A program made the position numbers and the translations under genes. From NCBI GenBank assembly GCA_012965485.1, contig DTSF01000143.1:1-11994 (forward strand): a DNA stretch of 11,994 nucleotides, in the 5' to 3' direction. Under the pieces are notes generated by a model. The model saw only the letters and a program-made list of their open reading frames with translations. It was not told the DNA's origin and searched no databases. This DNA comes from Dehalococcoidia bacterium (lineage in GTDB: Bacteria > Chloroflexota > Dehalococcoidia > SAR202 > UBA826). Below are positions 1-7,439 of this stretch, in pieces. Positions within the stretch are counted from its first letter, which is position 1. Each line of letters opens with the position of its first letter.

Positions 1-1555
1 CAAAACCGTAATGGATGGAAAGCAAGTTGCTGTGTTAGTACCAACCACAGTCCTGGCACAACAACACTACGAAACTTTCTCCGAAAGGATGAATGCTTTC
101 CCTGTCAACTTATCTGTATTGAGCAGATTCAAATCAAATATGGCTCAAAAGGAAATTTTAAAAGCCTTAATGGATGGAACAGTCGACATATGTATTGGCA
201 CACACCGACTAATTCAGAAAGATGTCAGATTCAAGGATTTAGGTCTGGTGATAATTGATGAAGAACAACGATTTGGGGTTGTACATAAAGAACGACTCAA
301 ACAAATGCGAAGCCAAGTGGACATTCTAACGCTCTCTGCCACCCCTATACCAAGGACGTTACATATGTCGTTGGCCGGAGTCAGAGACATGAGCACAATA
401 GAAAGCGCTCCAGAAGAAAGGCTACCAATAAAAACCTATGTGTCGGAATTTAGTGACGAACTGATTAGAGAGGCGATACTTAGAGAGATGGATCGTCAAG
501 GACAAGTGTATTTTTTGCACAATCGAGTTTATAACATCGAATATATGTCCGAATATATTCGAAACTTGGTCCCAGATGCGAAAATAGGCATCGCTCATGG
601 TCAGATGTCGGAAAAAGCGCTAGAGAGATCAATGCTAGCTTTCTCGCAAGGTGAAACCGATGTTTTGCTCTGTACAACAATAATAGAATCTGGATTAGAT
701 ATAGCTAATGCAAACACATTGATAGTAAACCGAGCAGATTCATTTGGACTAGCACAGCTTTACCAACTAAGAGGAAGGATCGGCCGGAGTTCTAAAAGAG
801 GCTATTCATATCTACTCATACCTAAAAGTCACACCATGACGGAATCGGCCGAAAGAAGGCTAAAGGCAATGTTATCGGCAACAGAGCTCGGTTCAGGTTT
901 CAAAATAGCTATGAAGGACTTAGAAATCCGGGGGGCCGGAAACATACTGGGAGCCGAGCAAAGTGGTCATATCCATGCTGTCGGTTTCGAACTTTACACT
1001 CGGCTTTTAGCAACAGCTGTTGAAGATTTACGATCTCAAGATATTCCATCAGATGATCCAAATCACCCCAGCTCTCGCCAACCTAATACAGTAAGCATAG
1101 ATTTGGGAATTCCTACTGGAATATCTCAGGACTACATAGAAGATCTTCCTTCACGTTTAGATATATATCAAAAATTGATCAAATGTCGCACATTGGATGA
1201 AACTGACTTGATAGAGCAAGAGTTAAAGGATCGGTTCGGCCCACTACCCTGGCAAGCTCTAAACCTTCTTTTTACTGTTAGGCTCAAGATCAAAGCATCG
1301 TTAACTGGTATGGAATATATTCGAAAAACAGGGGGAAAACTGGTTATTCAGTTCCCCTTTGAGGTGGGAGGAATGAGAATTGCGCTGCAAAACCTAATTG
1401 GTCCCGGATGGACTATAGGTAATATGCAGATAAGATCCACTTTAAATGAACTTGGTGACAATTGGGAAGACAGCCTTGTAGAGGTAGTTGAGAAATTAGG
1501 GGAATTTCAATCAAGAATGTCTGAAGAGTTAATCAAATCCACAGCATCTACCTAA
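1..1555 (+). CDS. mfd: Transcription-repair coupling factor Mfd, C-terminal part (5' end outside window)
   Basis: Mfd is the ATP-driven DNA translocase that removes RNA polymerase stalled at DNA lesions and recruits UvrA for nucleotide excision repair. The frame is open to the left edge (codons before the ATG at 11 read KTV), so the start, the UvrB-like and RNAP-binding domains and the Walker A motif lie outside. Counting from that ATG, the visible SF2 helicase motifs are the DEEQ box (83-86), SATPIPRTL (109-117), HNRV (170-173), AHGQM (195-199), TTIIESGLDI (222-231) and QLRGRIGRS (252-260). The RecG/Mfd-type translocation motif region GAGNILGAEQSGH follows at 308-320. The remaining ~190 residues match the position of the C-terminal D7 (UvrA-masking) domain. 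Motifs are canonical, with no frameshift. The gene ends tail to tail with the HAD gene, the two overlapping by 8 bp. Confidence 0.96.
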   Translation, partial: KTVMDGKQVAVLVPTTVLAQQHYETFSERMNAFPVNLSVLSRFKSNMAQKEILKALMDGTVDICIGTHRLIQKDVRFKDLGLVIIDEEQRFGVVHKERLKQMRSQVDILTLSATPIPRTLHMSLAGVRDMSTIESAPEERLPIKTYVSEFSDELIREAILREMDRQGQVYFLHNRVYNIEYMSEYIRNLVPDAKIGIAHGQMSEKALERSMLAFSQGETDVLLCTTIIESGLDIANANTLIVNRADSFGLAQLYQLRGRIGRSSKRGYSYLLIPKSHTMTESAERRLKAMLSATELGSGFKIAMKDLEIRGAGNILGAEQSGHIHAVGFELYTRLLATAVEDLRSQDIPSDDPNHPSSRQPNTVSIDLGIPTGISQDYIEDLPSRLDIYQKLIKCRTLDETDLIEQELKDRFGPLPWQALNLLFTVRLKIKASLTGMEYIRKTGGKLVIQFPFEVGGMRIALQNLIGPGWTIGNMQIRSTLNELGDNWEDSLVEVVEKLGEFQSRMSEELIKSTAST

Positions 1556-2267
1556 AATCTTCGGCCAAGGAATTTAAAGCATCCAATAACTGTCCCATAT
1601 TGGAAATCCTCAGACATCGAGAGAACCCAGAGTGATTTCCGTCCCTGTCAATTAATATCGGTCGCAGGCCAGAGTTTTCAGCGCCGTCAACATCTGAACC
1701 AATCTGATCGCCGACATGAACTGCCTCCAACTCAGAGACACAGGCGACCTCCAAGGCCTTCTTAAACATTAGAGGATTGGGTTTTTCAACACCCAATTCC
1801 AAAGAAGTCACGGCAAACTGCATATGTTTTGACAGATTAAATTCATCCAATAATTCGCTTCCCGACCGATTCATATTCGACAGTAATCCTAGGCATATAT
1901 CTCGAGACCTCAATTCCTCCAAAACAGGCCAAACGTCTTCAAAAATAGTCATGTCATATGGAATGGCCCTGACTGTATTCCATATTTCCCCAGCAGTCTC
2001 CAAATCTACATCTATGCCTGAACCTCTTATAATTCTTCTTTCATATTCACAGAAAAATTTGTGCCGTTCAATTTCTGACATTTGCCGCAAGGGATGAGAT
2101 ATATTCTGCTCCGTCATGAAGGCATCAGCCTGGCCATAGCCCCTAAGAACACCTTGTTGAGTTAACGAGATACCAAACTTGTCACAGGCCTGAGATTGAA
2201 TTTCATATCGCGATGGTTTGAATCCCGCTAAAGTTCCATACAGATCAAAAAAAATCGCTTTTATCAT
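1548..2267 (-). CDS. HAD-superfamily hydrolase (subfamily IA, REG-2-like)
   Basis: A 239-residue cytoplasmic HAD-fold hydrolase of unknown substrate. The four HAD motifs are present in order: motif I DLYGT with nucleophile Asp8, then a helical cap (roughly 15-100), motif II LLSNMN with Ser130, motif III EKPNP with Lys162, and motif IV HVGDQIGSD with Asp187 and Asp192 followed by GAENSGL. Motif I has Tyr10 where phosphatases carry the second Asp (DxD). DxYGT is known from haloacid dehalogenases, but motif IV here is the phosphatase type (GD....D..GA) rather than the dehalogenase type, so neither activity can be assigned. ATG at 2267 puts motif I at residue 8, as usual. The gene is divergent from the PurM/HypE-like gene (52-bp gap) and overlaps the end of mfd by 8 bp. 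No close functional partner is visible. Confidence 0.88.
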   Translation of the reverse strand: MIKAIFFDLYGTLAGFKPSRYEIQSQACDKFGISLTQQGVLRGYGQADAFMTEQNISHPLRQMSEIERHKFFCEYERRIIRGSGIDVDLETAGEIWNTVRAIPYDMTIFEDVWPVLEELRSRDICLGLLSNMNRSGSELLDEFNLSKHMQFAVTSLELGVEKPNPLMFKKALEVACVSELEAVHVGDQIGSDVDGAENSGLRPILIDRDGNHSGFSRCLRISNMGQLLDALNSLAEDFR

Positions 2268-2275
2268 ATCGCAGC

Positions 2276-2281
2276 TATAAT
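2276..2281 (+). promoter_or_regulatory. Candidate -10 element (TATAAT) in the divergent gap
   Basis: A perfect TATAAT lies 38 bp upstream of the GTG start at 2320, in the only non-coding DNA between the two divergent genes, which would give a short leader of about 30 nt. No convincing -35 hexamer is seen 16-18 bp upstream, where the DNA is already inside the start of the HAD gene. It is probably the promoter of the PurM/HypE-like gene, but it rests on one hexamer. Confidence 0.4.
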
Positions 2282-2319
2282 AGCACCTCTATATCTCAAA
2301 GCAGCGATGGATTGTCCAT

Positions 2320-3324
2320 GTGAAAGCTGGTAAGTTGCCAATAGAACACTTAGAAAAGGTTCTGACTAACCTTAGGTCAACGGACCCACGGGTTGTTGCA
2401 GGACCAACGCCCGGGGAAGATGCCTCCTTAATTGATATGGGAGATCGATATCTTGTCGCAACAACCGACCCAATAACATTCACAACAAACCATATCGGTT
2501 GGTATGTGGTAAATATAAATGCCAACGACGTGGCTGTAATGGGAGGCGAACCAAAATGGATGATGACAACAATACTTTTACCGGAAAATTATAACGAAAC
2601 TTCTATAAACCGAATCTTTCAAGATATCACAGAGGCCTGCCGGCAATTAAATGTATCTATTATCGGTGGCCACACAGAAATTACCGTAGGAATAGATCGA
2701 CCTTTGATATCAGGGGTAATGCTAGGAGAGGTTAAAAAAGGTAGGGAGATAAAATCTTCGGGGGCGAATATTGGAGATTCAATTATCCTAACTAAAGCCA
2801 TCCCAATTGAGGGTTGCGCAATTTTGGCCAACGAGGCAGTAACAAAATTAAGAGAAAACGGCATTGAAGAAAGCTTAATTTATGAATCACAAAACCTCAT
2901 ATATAACCCAGGCATCAGCGTGGTAAAAGATGCATCTATAGCAATAGAATCAGGGGAAATAACTGCCATGCATGACATCACAGAAGGCGGAATCGCGGGT
3001 GGTCTAATGGAGCTTTCATATGCCTCTAAATTAGGTATGCACATAATTAGAGAGGACATTCCTGAGATACCCCAAGCTAAACAATTCTCAGACCTTCTGG
3101 GCCTTAACATACTCGGGATGATAGCCTCTGGGTCTTTATTGATATGTGCACACCCGAAGTATGACTCCCCTATATTAAAAAACCTAAATAAAAATGGGAT
3201 AAAAGCAACTAAAATCGGGGTAATGAAAGATTTAGGCTATGGACTAAAAATGGCTGAAAATCAGCACATACATGATCTACCAAAATTTGAGACTGATGAA
3301 ATTGCTCGGTTTATGTCCAGTTAA
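2320..3324 (+). CDS. AIR synthase (PurM)/HypE-like family protein, function unknown
   Basis: A 334-residue protein with the two-domain PurM fold shared by AIR synthase, ThiL, SelD and HypE, enzymes that use ATP to activate a substrate. Visible family motifs are PGEDAS (31-36), TTDPITF (48-54), NANDVAVMG (67-75, metal/nucleotide site), IGGHTEIT (115-122) and HDITEGGIAGG (218-228). It is closest by eye to HypE-type proteins, but it lacks the C-terminal PRxC tail whose Cys carries the cyano group in HypE (this one ends RFMSS), and no hydrogenase-maturation gene is nearby. GTG at 2320 is the only credible start: the frame upstream meets TAG at 2281 with no ATG, and the ATG at 2318 is out of frame and stops at once. 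A Shine-Dalgarno is not obvious. It may be co-transcribed with the crotonase gene 49 bp downstream. Reaction unknown. Confidence 0.88.
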   Translation: MKAGKLPIEHLEKVLTNLRSTDPRVVAGPTPGEDASLIDMGDRYLVATTDPITFTTNHIGWYVVNINANDVAVMGGEPKWMMTTILLPENYNETSINRIFQDITEACRQLNVSIIGGHTEITVGIDRPLISGVMLGEVKKGREIKSSGANIGDSIILTKAIPIEGCAILANEAVTKLRENGIEESLIYESQNLIYNPGISVVKDASIAIESGEITAMHDITEGGIAGGLMELSYASKLGMHIIREDIPEIPQAKQFSDLLGLNILGMIASGSLLICAHPKYDSPILKNLNKNGIKATKIGVMKDLGYGLKMAENQHIHDLPKFETDEIARFMSS

Positions 3325-3363
3325 TCACAACAAGTCAAAATTCATTAAGTAAGAATTTCAATT

Positions 3364-3368
3364 GGAGG
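3364..3368 (+). promoter_or_regulatory. Ribosome-binding site that fixes the crotonase start
   Basis: GGAGG sits 5 nt before the ATG at 3374. It overlaps the codon after the in-frame TTG at 3362, so translation from that TTG would have no site of its own. The ATG is therefore preferred and the four extra N-terminal residues are dropped. Confidence 0.8.
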
Positions 3369-3373
3369 ATAAG

Positions 3374-4237
3374 ATGAGCGGGACCTACATAAAATCTGAA
3401 AGCGATCAAGGCGTTCTAATACTAACCATGCATGACCCTAAAACAAGGAACGCCATAGGATTGGAAATGATGAAGGAGCTGGAAGAAGAGATCGACAGAT
3501 TTGAATCATCTCCTGCACTCCGCGCGTTGGTTTTAACTGGATCAGATCCCTCCTTCTGCTCAGGAGCCAATGTCAAAACCATGAATGACGCTAACGAGTC
3601 TTCTGAGGCTAAAGCTATACCGAGTGATAGCACGCCATGGGACCTCTTGAATCAAGCCTGGGACAAGCAATCAGCGTTAAATGCAAGGCCGAGGGACTTG
3701 ATAGAGGGCGTACGTTATATGCCACTGCGATTGCACAATCTACAAAAACCCTCAATAGCCGCCGTGAACGGGTCGGCTATTGGCCTAGGGATGGGCATAG
3801 CTTTGTCTTGCGACATACGGTTTGCTTCTACCAATGCCAAGTTTTCCGAGATGTTCGTCAGAAGGGGATTGATACCTGCCGATGGTTCCTGCTGGCAACT
3901 CCCCCGTATGATAGGTTTAGGAAAAACCTTCATGCTCCAATATACGGGAGAAATAGTTTCAGCTGAAGAATCTTTAGAGCTTGGCATAGTGAACAAAATG
4001 ATCCCGCACGATCAGCTAATGAATGAAACTATGGATCTGGCCCACCGAATAGCATCCGGAGCTACTTATTCGATGGCTTTGATAAAAAAGCTTATTCATG
4101 AATCACTGCACACTAACCTCGAGGAAAGTTTAAAACTCGCCGGACCCGCTCAAGATATTGCCCGTCAAACATCGGACCACAAAGAAGGTGTGAAAGCATT
4201 CGTTGAGAAGAGAAAACCCAATTTCACAGGCCGATAA
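3374..4237 (+). CDS. Enoyl-CoA hydratase/isomerase (crotonase) family protein
   Basis: A 287-residue crotonase-fold protein, expected to bind an acyl-CoA thioester and stabilise its enolate in an oxyanion hole. The two oxyanion-hole regions are visible: FCSGANV (61-67) and GSAIGLGMG (133-141), followed by CDIRFA (146-151). The segment GLIPADGSCWQLPR (165-178) resembles the PaaG/isomerase-type GLIPD region. Measured against rat mitochondrial enoyl-CoA hydratase, both catalytic glutamates are replaced (Glu144 by Gly141, Glu164 by Phe161), so classical hydratase activity is unlikely. Asp170 is a possible catalytic acid/base, as Asp is in some isomerases and dehalogenases of the fold. An insertion at about 75-115 lengthens the protein beyond the usual ~260. 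The start is chosen from GGAGG at 3364-3368. It ends 9 bp from the convergent alpha/beta hydrolase. Family sure, reaction unknown. Confidence 0.92.
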   Translation: MSGTYIKSESDQGVLILTMHDPKTRNAIGLEMMKELEEEIDRFESSPALRALVLTGSDPSFCSGANVKTMNDANESSEAKAIPSDSTPWDLLNQAWDKQSALNARPRDLIEGVRYMPLRLHNLQKPSIAAVNGSAIGLGMGIALSCDIRFASTNAKFSEMFVRRGLIPADGSCWQLPRMIGLGKTFMLQYTGEIVSAEESLELGIVNKMIPHDQLMNETMDLAHRIASGATYSMALIKKLIHESLHTNLEESLKLAGPAQDIARQTSDHKEGVKAFVEKRKPNFTGR

Positions 4238-4246
4238 CAATTGTCC

Positions 4247-5065
4247 CTAAATAGAATTGAGGAACCACTTAACGGTAGATTCAAAAGAACCAGGGGATTC
4301 CTGATAAAACCAGTGGCCTCCACCTTCAAGTTCAGCCAGTCTACAGTCGCCCAACTCCTCTCTCATTTTCACAGCTGTTTCATGGGTCAAAAGTGTGCTT
4401 TGTCTGCCTCTGATTATGACAGTGGGACAATCGACTTCTCTCCAAGTCTCCCAAAGATCAGGTCGTTCGTACTCGTAGATTAGGTTTCTGTCTCTTTTCC
4501 ATACCCACCCTCCATCAGCTTTTGATACCGTCATTACTTCAGCCTGAAATCTGACCATTTCTTCTGAAGACTGGGGTTGTCTGGACCATATTTTATCGAC
4601 AAAGTCTTCAAAAGTATCCCGTTCGTCAGATTCGTTTTTATACCTTTCAAACATTGAACCTGACGACTCGTTGACTGCGGCCGGATCTATATCAACAACT
4701 ACTAACGCTTTGACCTGTTTGTGGTTGTGAGCTGCATATGAAAAGGCATATCTCCCTCCGGCTGAATGCCCAATCAATATTGGATTTTCAATGTCTAAAT
4801 TCGAAATAGTTGCTTCCACATCGGATACATAATCTAGGAATGTATAATGCCCGGGAGTATGGTCGCTGTCGCCATGACCTCTGCTATCCAACGCCACCAC
4901 CCAGTATTCGCTAGACATGGATTGGGCAAATAGTTCCCAACTCCTACCGCAGTCTTGCAGGCCGTGCAGCAAAAGCATTGAAGGATTAGATCTATCACCC
5001 CATGCCGAACAATTTAGTCCTACGCCGTAATGATTAAATTTGATCTGCCTGCAGGTATCGACCAT
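4247..5065 (-). CDS. Alpha/beta-fold hydrolase
   Basis: A 272-residue soluble alpha/beta hydrolase, probably an esterase or C-C/epoxide-type hydrolase of unknown substrate. Visible are the oxyanion HG (LLLHG, 31-35), the DSRGHGDSD stretch (60-68), the nucleophile elbow GHSAGG with Ser101, the strand ending VVDIDP (123-128) and the catalytic His in GGGHWF (His251). A helical cap spans about 135-205. The position that usually supplies the acid in this subfamily (RGxxSD) reads RGRQST (219-224), with Thr224 in place of Asp. The acid may instead be Asp125 or Asp127 after the preceding strand. Its ATG overlaps the TGA of the TlpA-like gene by one base (TGATG), so translational coupling is likely. 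No signal peptide is apparent. Confidence 0.9.
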   Translation of the reverse strand: MVDTCRQIKFNHYGVGLNCSAWGDRSNPSMLLLHGLQDCGRSWELFAQSMSSEYWVVALDSRGHGDSDHTPGHYTFLDYVSDVEATISNLDIENPILIGHSAGGRYAFSYAAHNHKQVKALVVVDIDPAAVNESSGSMFERYKNESDERDTFEDFVDKIWSRQPQSSEEMVRFQAEVMTVSKADGGWVWKRDRNLIYEYERPDLWETWREVDCPTVIIRGRQSTLLTHETAVKMREELGDCRLAELEGGGHWFYQESPGSFESTVKWFLNSI

Positions 5066-5685
5066 CAGTTAAACCTCCTAAATCCATCTTGGTTTTTATC
5101 AGAGCCATATATATTCCGAAATGAGTCATTTTCTAATGCCTCAACTCTCGATTTCAAACTTGACTCACCGATTGAACCAACCCATCGGCCTATAATAATG
5201 CCGTCCCGATCTATAAAAAATGTAATTGGTAGCCCAGTCACCCCATAGTCCACCATTATTTTTCCATCTCTATCTATTGCATTGGTAAATGTGACATCAA
5301 ATTCCTTAATATATTCATCAGCATCGGCCGAAGTATCCTGCACGTTTATTCCTAGTAATACCACATCCTTTTGTCGATGCAATCTCCAAATTTTCTCAAA
5401 ATGGGGTGTTTCATCTCTGCATGGTGGACACCAAGAGGCCCAAAAATTCAGAACAATTGGTGAACCGAGATAATTTGATATAGATACTGGACCTCCACCT
5501 ATACTAGCAGCAAGAAAGTCGGGTGACTTTTTTCCTATCAATTGCTCGCCGCTCCTTCCCGTTACAGAAGTTCTATTAGAAAGGCCTGTAGCAAGAAATA
5601 CCGTAAATAATGATATAAGTATGGCCAATATTAGGATGGCAATTCCCTTCACAACATTAGTATTGCCTTGAATTGTTGATCTCAT
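5065..5685 (-). CDS. Membrane-anchored TlpA/ResA-like thiol-disulfide oxidoreductase
   Basis: A 206-residue thioredoxin-fold protein of the TlpA/ResA/DsbE group, which reduces disulfides outside the cytoplasmic membrane, often for cytochrome c maturation. Residues 13-34 form one hydrophobic segment after a short N-terminus containing one Arg and one Lys, most likely an uncleaved anchor or signal. The thioredoxin domain follows, with FWASWCPPC (81-89, active-site Cys86 and Cys89) and the cis-proline in TGLP (Pro153). ATG at 5685 is a reasonable start with only a weak GAG upstream. It is the first gene of a two-gene minus-strand unit, with its stop overlapping the hydrolase start. No cytochrome c or Ccm gene lies in the window, so its partner is unknown. 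Upstream it is insulated from the ThDP gene by the hairpin at 5749-5775. Confidence 0.92.
   Translation of the reverse strand: MRSTIQGNTNVVKGIAILILAILISLFTVFLATGLSNRTSVTGRSGEQLIGKKSPDFLAASIGGGPVSISNYLGSPIVLNFWASWCPPCRDETPHFEKIWRLHRQKDVVLLGINVQDTSADADEYIKEFDVTFTNAIDRDGKIMVDYGVTGLPITFFIDRDGIIIGRWVGSIGESSLKSRVEALENDSFRNIYGSDKNQDGFRRFN
5074..5079 (-). promoter_or_regulatory. AGGAGG ribosome-binding site embedded in the end of the TlpA-like gene
   Basis: On the minus strand AGGAGG lies 8 nt before the hydrolase ATG (5065). It is made by two consecutive in-frame AGG arginine codons of the TlpA-like gene, four residues from its C-terminus. This supports both the hydrolase start and coupled translation. 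Confidence 0.8.
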
Positions 5686-5748
5686 AACACTCGGAGATAT
5701 GATTTTTCTTAGGTAAGAAGTATGCTTCGGTTAATATTATCAAGTGAC

Positions 5749-5775
5749 AAGGGGGAGTCTTTGAGACTCCCCCTT
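5749..5775 (-). terminator. Strong hairpin terminator after the ThDP-enzyme gene
   Basis: Twelve perfectly paired bases (AAGGGGGAGTCT with AGACTCCCCCTT) close a 3-nt loop (TTG), 24 bp past the stop of the ThDP-enzyme gene and about 60 bp before the start of the TlpA-like gene. Neither flank carries a long T tract (TTGTC on the minus strand, TTTAAG on the plus), so it is not a textbook intrinsic terminator, though position and stability favour termination of the minus-strand transcript. Confidence 0.75.
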
Positions 5776-5798
5776 TAAGCAATTATCAGGATATGCAA

Positions 5799-7439
5799 TT
5801 AAAAATTTGATCGCCGATCTTCCATATTTGAATGGACATCTATGAGTACCGTTTTGCCATCCGCATTCAATTGTATTGCCTGTTCCAAGGCTGAAGCTAT
5901 CTCCTCGGGCTTTGTCACCGTTATCCCAACCGCTCCAAGGCCCTCAGCAATCTTGGCATAATCACCGGTCATGTAAGTTGTGCCAAAAGATTCCCTTGCT
6001 GTCGGATATCCACCCGGGTAGGTAGCCATGCCTCCATTGTTTAAAACAATTGTTGTTATTGGTGCACCTGCCCGAACAGAAGTTTCTATGTCCAAGCCCG
6101 ACATACCAAAGGCTCCATCGCCCATAATATTTATACAGAATTTATCCGGACATGCCATTTTCACACCAGTCATTAGTGGAATTCCATACCCTAAGTGGGT
6201 AGTTTTACCCCACCCAACATAACTATGGGGCACTGTGCCAGGATAAAAAGGCATTATGATGTCTCTTGGAGCTCCAGCGTCATGCGTCACTATACTATTT
6301 TCTTTATCAAGAACATTAATCATCTCGCCAATGACCCTGTAAGGAGTAATTGGTACCTCATTTGAGTTAAGAGCTTCGCTCCATTCTGCCATCCATTTAT
6401 TGTTTATTTCAGCAATTTGATCTGACAATTCTGAGGAGCCTTTCCTGTCTTCCCCGGCAAGTTGAGCCTTGACTTCATCTACCATCATACCGAGGGTAAG
6501 TTTTGTATCGCCGACCAACCCAACATCAACATTAAAATCCTTGTTCAAATCGGCCACGGTCTCAGTATTATGTATCATCACTTTCCCATCTGGTATCGGT
6601 TGCCCATAGCTAGTCCGCGTAAGACTAGTCCCCACACCAAATAAAACATCTGATTCCTGAAGCCATGTCCTTGCCTGTAACGATGTTGCAGAACTTCCAG
6701 ATCCAAGAGCGAGCGGATGTCTTTGGTCGAACCCGGATTTACCAGGCATCGTGCAGTAAACTGGGATTTGGGCAATCTCAGCCAATTCCGTGAGCTCCGG
6801 AGATCCTCCTGACATCAAAACACCCATCCCTGACCAGATCACAGGTTTTTTCGCTGCAAGCAACAATCTAACCGCCTCCTTAATCTCTGCTGGATCTGGA
6901 GCAAATTTATGCCTCTTTGGAGGAGAGTAAGAAGAAACGACTGAATCATCTACCTCCATCTCACCAACGTCTGCGGGAATCTCAACAATAACAGGCCCTG
7001 GCCTACCGTTTCTTAGGGCGTGGAAGGCCCTCCGCATAATAGATGCTACCTGACCGGGTTGAAATATTACTTCGGCAGACACTGAAACTGATTCATAAGT
7101 TCTTGCTGGGGAAAAATTTGGCTTAACCGATCGGGCTGACACTGCGGGGCCACCGGGAAGATAAAGAATTGGCACATTATCCGCATAGGCCTGCGCCAAC
7201 CCTCCCATCGTGTTCTCAGCGCCCGGTCCACCCTGGGTTATCAAAACTCCAAACTCTTCTCGGTTTTTCATGCGGCTAAACCCATCCACCGCCATTGCTG
7301 CTCCTCGTTCTTGACGGAACATGATTGGATTGATTCCCACTTCGGCCACTGCTTCAATCAGGGTATTAGATGGAAAGCATCCTGCCCACTCAATTCCTTC
7401 AGCTTTTAATATCCTTGCTACAGCATCAAGCACTTTCAT
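5799..7439 (-). CDS. Thiamine-diphosphate-dependent enzyme, acetolactate synthase/decarboxylase superfamily
   Basis: A 546-residue enzyme with the three-domain layout of the pyruvate oxidase/acetolactate synthase superfamily. The N-terminal PYR domain carries the activating Glu44 (FRQERGAAMA) and QGGPGAENTM (69-78). A central Rossmann-like domain spans about 185-325. The C-terminal PP domain has the ThDP/Mg motif from GDG (440-442) to NN (467-468), so the cofactor site looks intact and catalytically competent. The central domain does not show the FAD-contacting RFDDR-type segment of acetolactate synthase (it reads GTSLTRTS around 270-277) and no small regulatory subunit is adjacent, so IlvB is not supported. 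A 2-oxoacid or oxalyl-CoA-type decarboxylase, or a carboligase, remains possible. The start ATG has GGAGG 10 nt upstream (7450-7454). It is transcribed divergently from birA and ends at the hairpin 5749-5775. Confidence 0.92.
   Translation of the reverse strand: MKVLDAVARILKAEGIEWAGCFPSNTLIEAVAEVGINPIMFRQERGAAMAVDGFSRMKNREEFGVLITQGGPGAENTMGGLAQAYADNVPILYLPGGPAVSARSVKPNFSPARTYESVSVSAEVIFQPGQVASIMRRAFHALRNGRPGPVIVEIPADVGEMEVDDSVVSSYSPPKRHKFAPDPAEIKEAVRLLLAAKKPVIWSGMGVLMSGGSPELTELAEIAQIPVYCTMPGKSGFDQRHPLALGSGSSATSLQARTWLQESDVLFGVGTSLTRTSYGQPIPDGKVMIHNTETVADLNKDFNVDVGLVGDTKLTLGMMVDEVKAQLAGEDRKGSSELSDQIAEINNKWMAEWSEALNSNEVPITPYRVIGEMINVLDKENSIVTHDAGAPRDIIMPFYPGTVPHSYVGWGKTTHLGYGIPLMTGVKMACPDKFCINIMGDGAFGMSGLDIETSVRAGAPITTIVLNNGGMATYPGGYPTARESFGTTYMTGDYAKIAEGLGAVGITVTKPEEIASALEQAIQLNADGKTVLIDVHSNMEDRRSNF

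Noticed and set aside
1777..2097. A 106-codon open frame on plus inside the HAD gene
   Set aside because: It is antisense to a gene with clear HAD motifs, has no family motif and no good ribosome-binding site.
3338..3358. Inverted repeat AAATTC...GAATTT after the PurM/HypE-like gene
   Set aside because: A six-pair AT-only stem with a 9-nt loop and no T tract is expected by chance in AT-leaning DNA.
3362..3373. TTG at 3362 as the crotonase start
   Set aside because: The GGAGG lies at 3364-3368, inside that extension, and is ideally placed for the ATG at 3374.
4238..4259. CAATT...AATTG repeat at the crotonase/hydrolase junction as a bidirectional terminator
   Set aside because: Only five AT-rich pairs around a 12-nt loop, too weak.
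5799..7439. Naming the ThDP enzyme ilvB (acetolactate synthase)
   Set aside because: No RFDDR-type FAD segment is seen, and there is no adjacent ilvN or ilvC.
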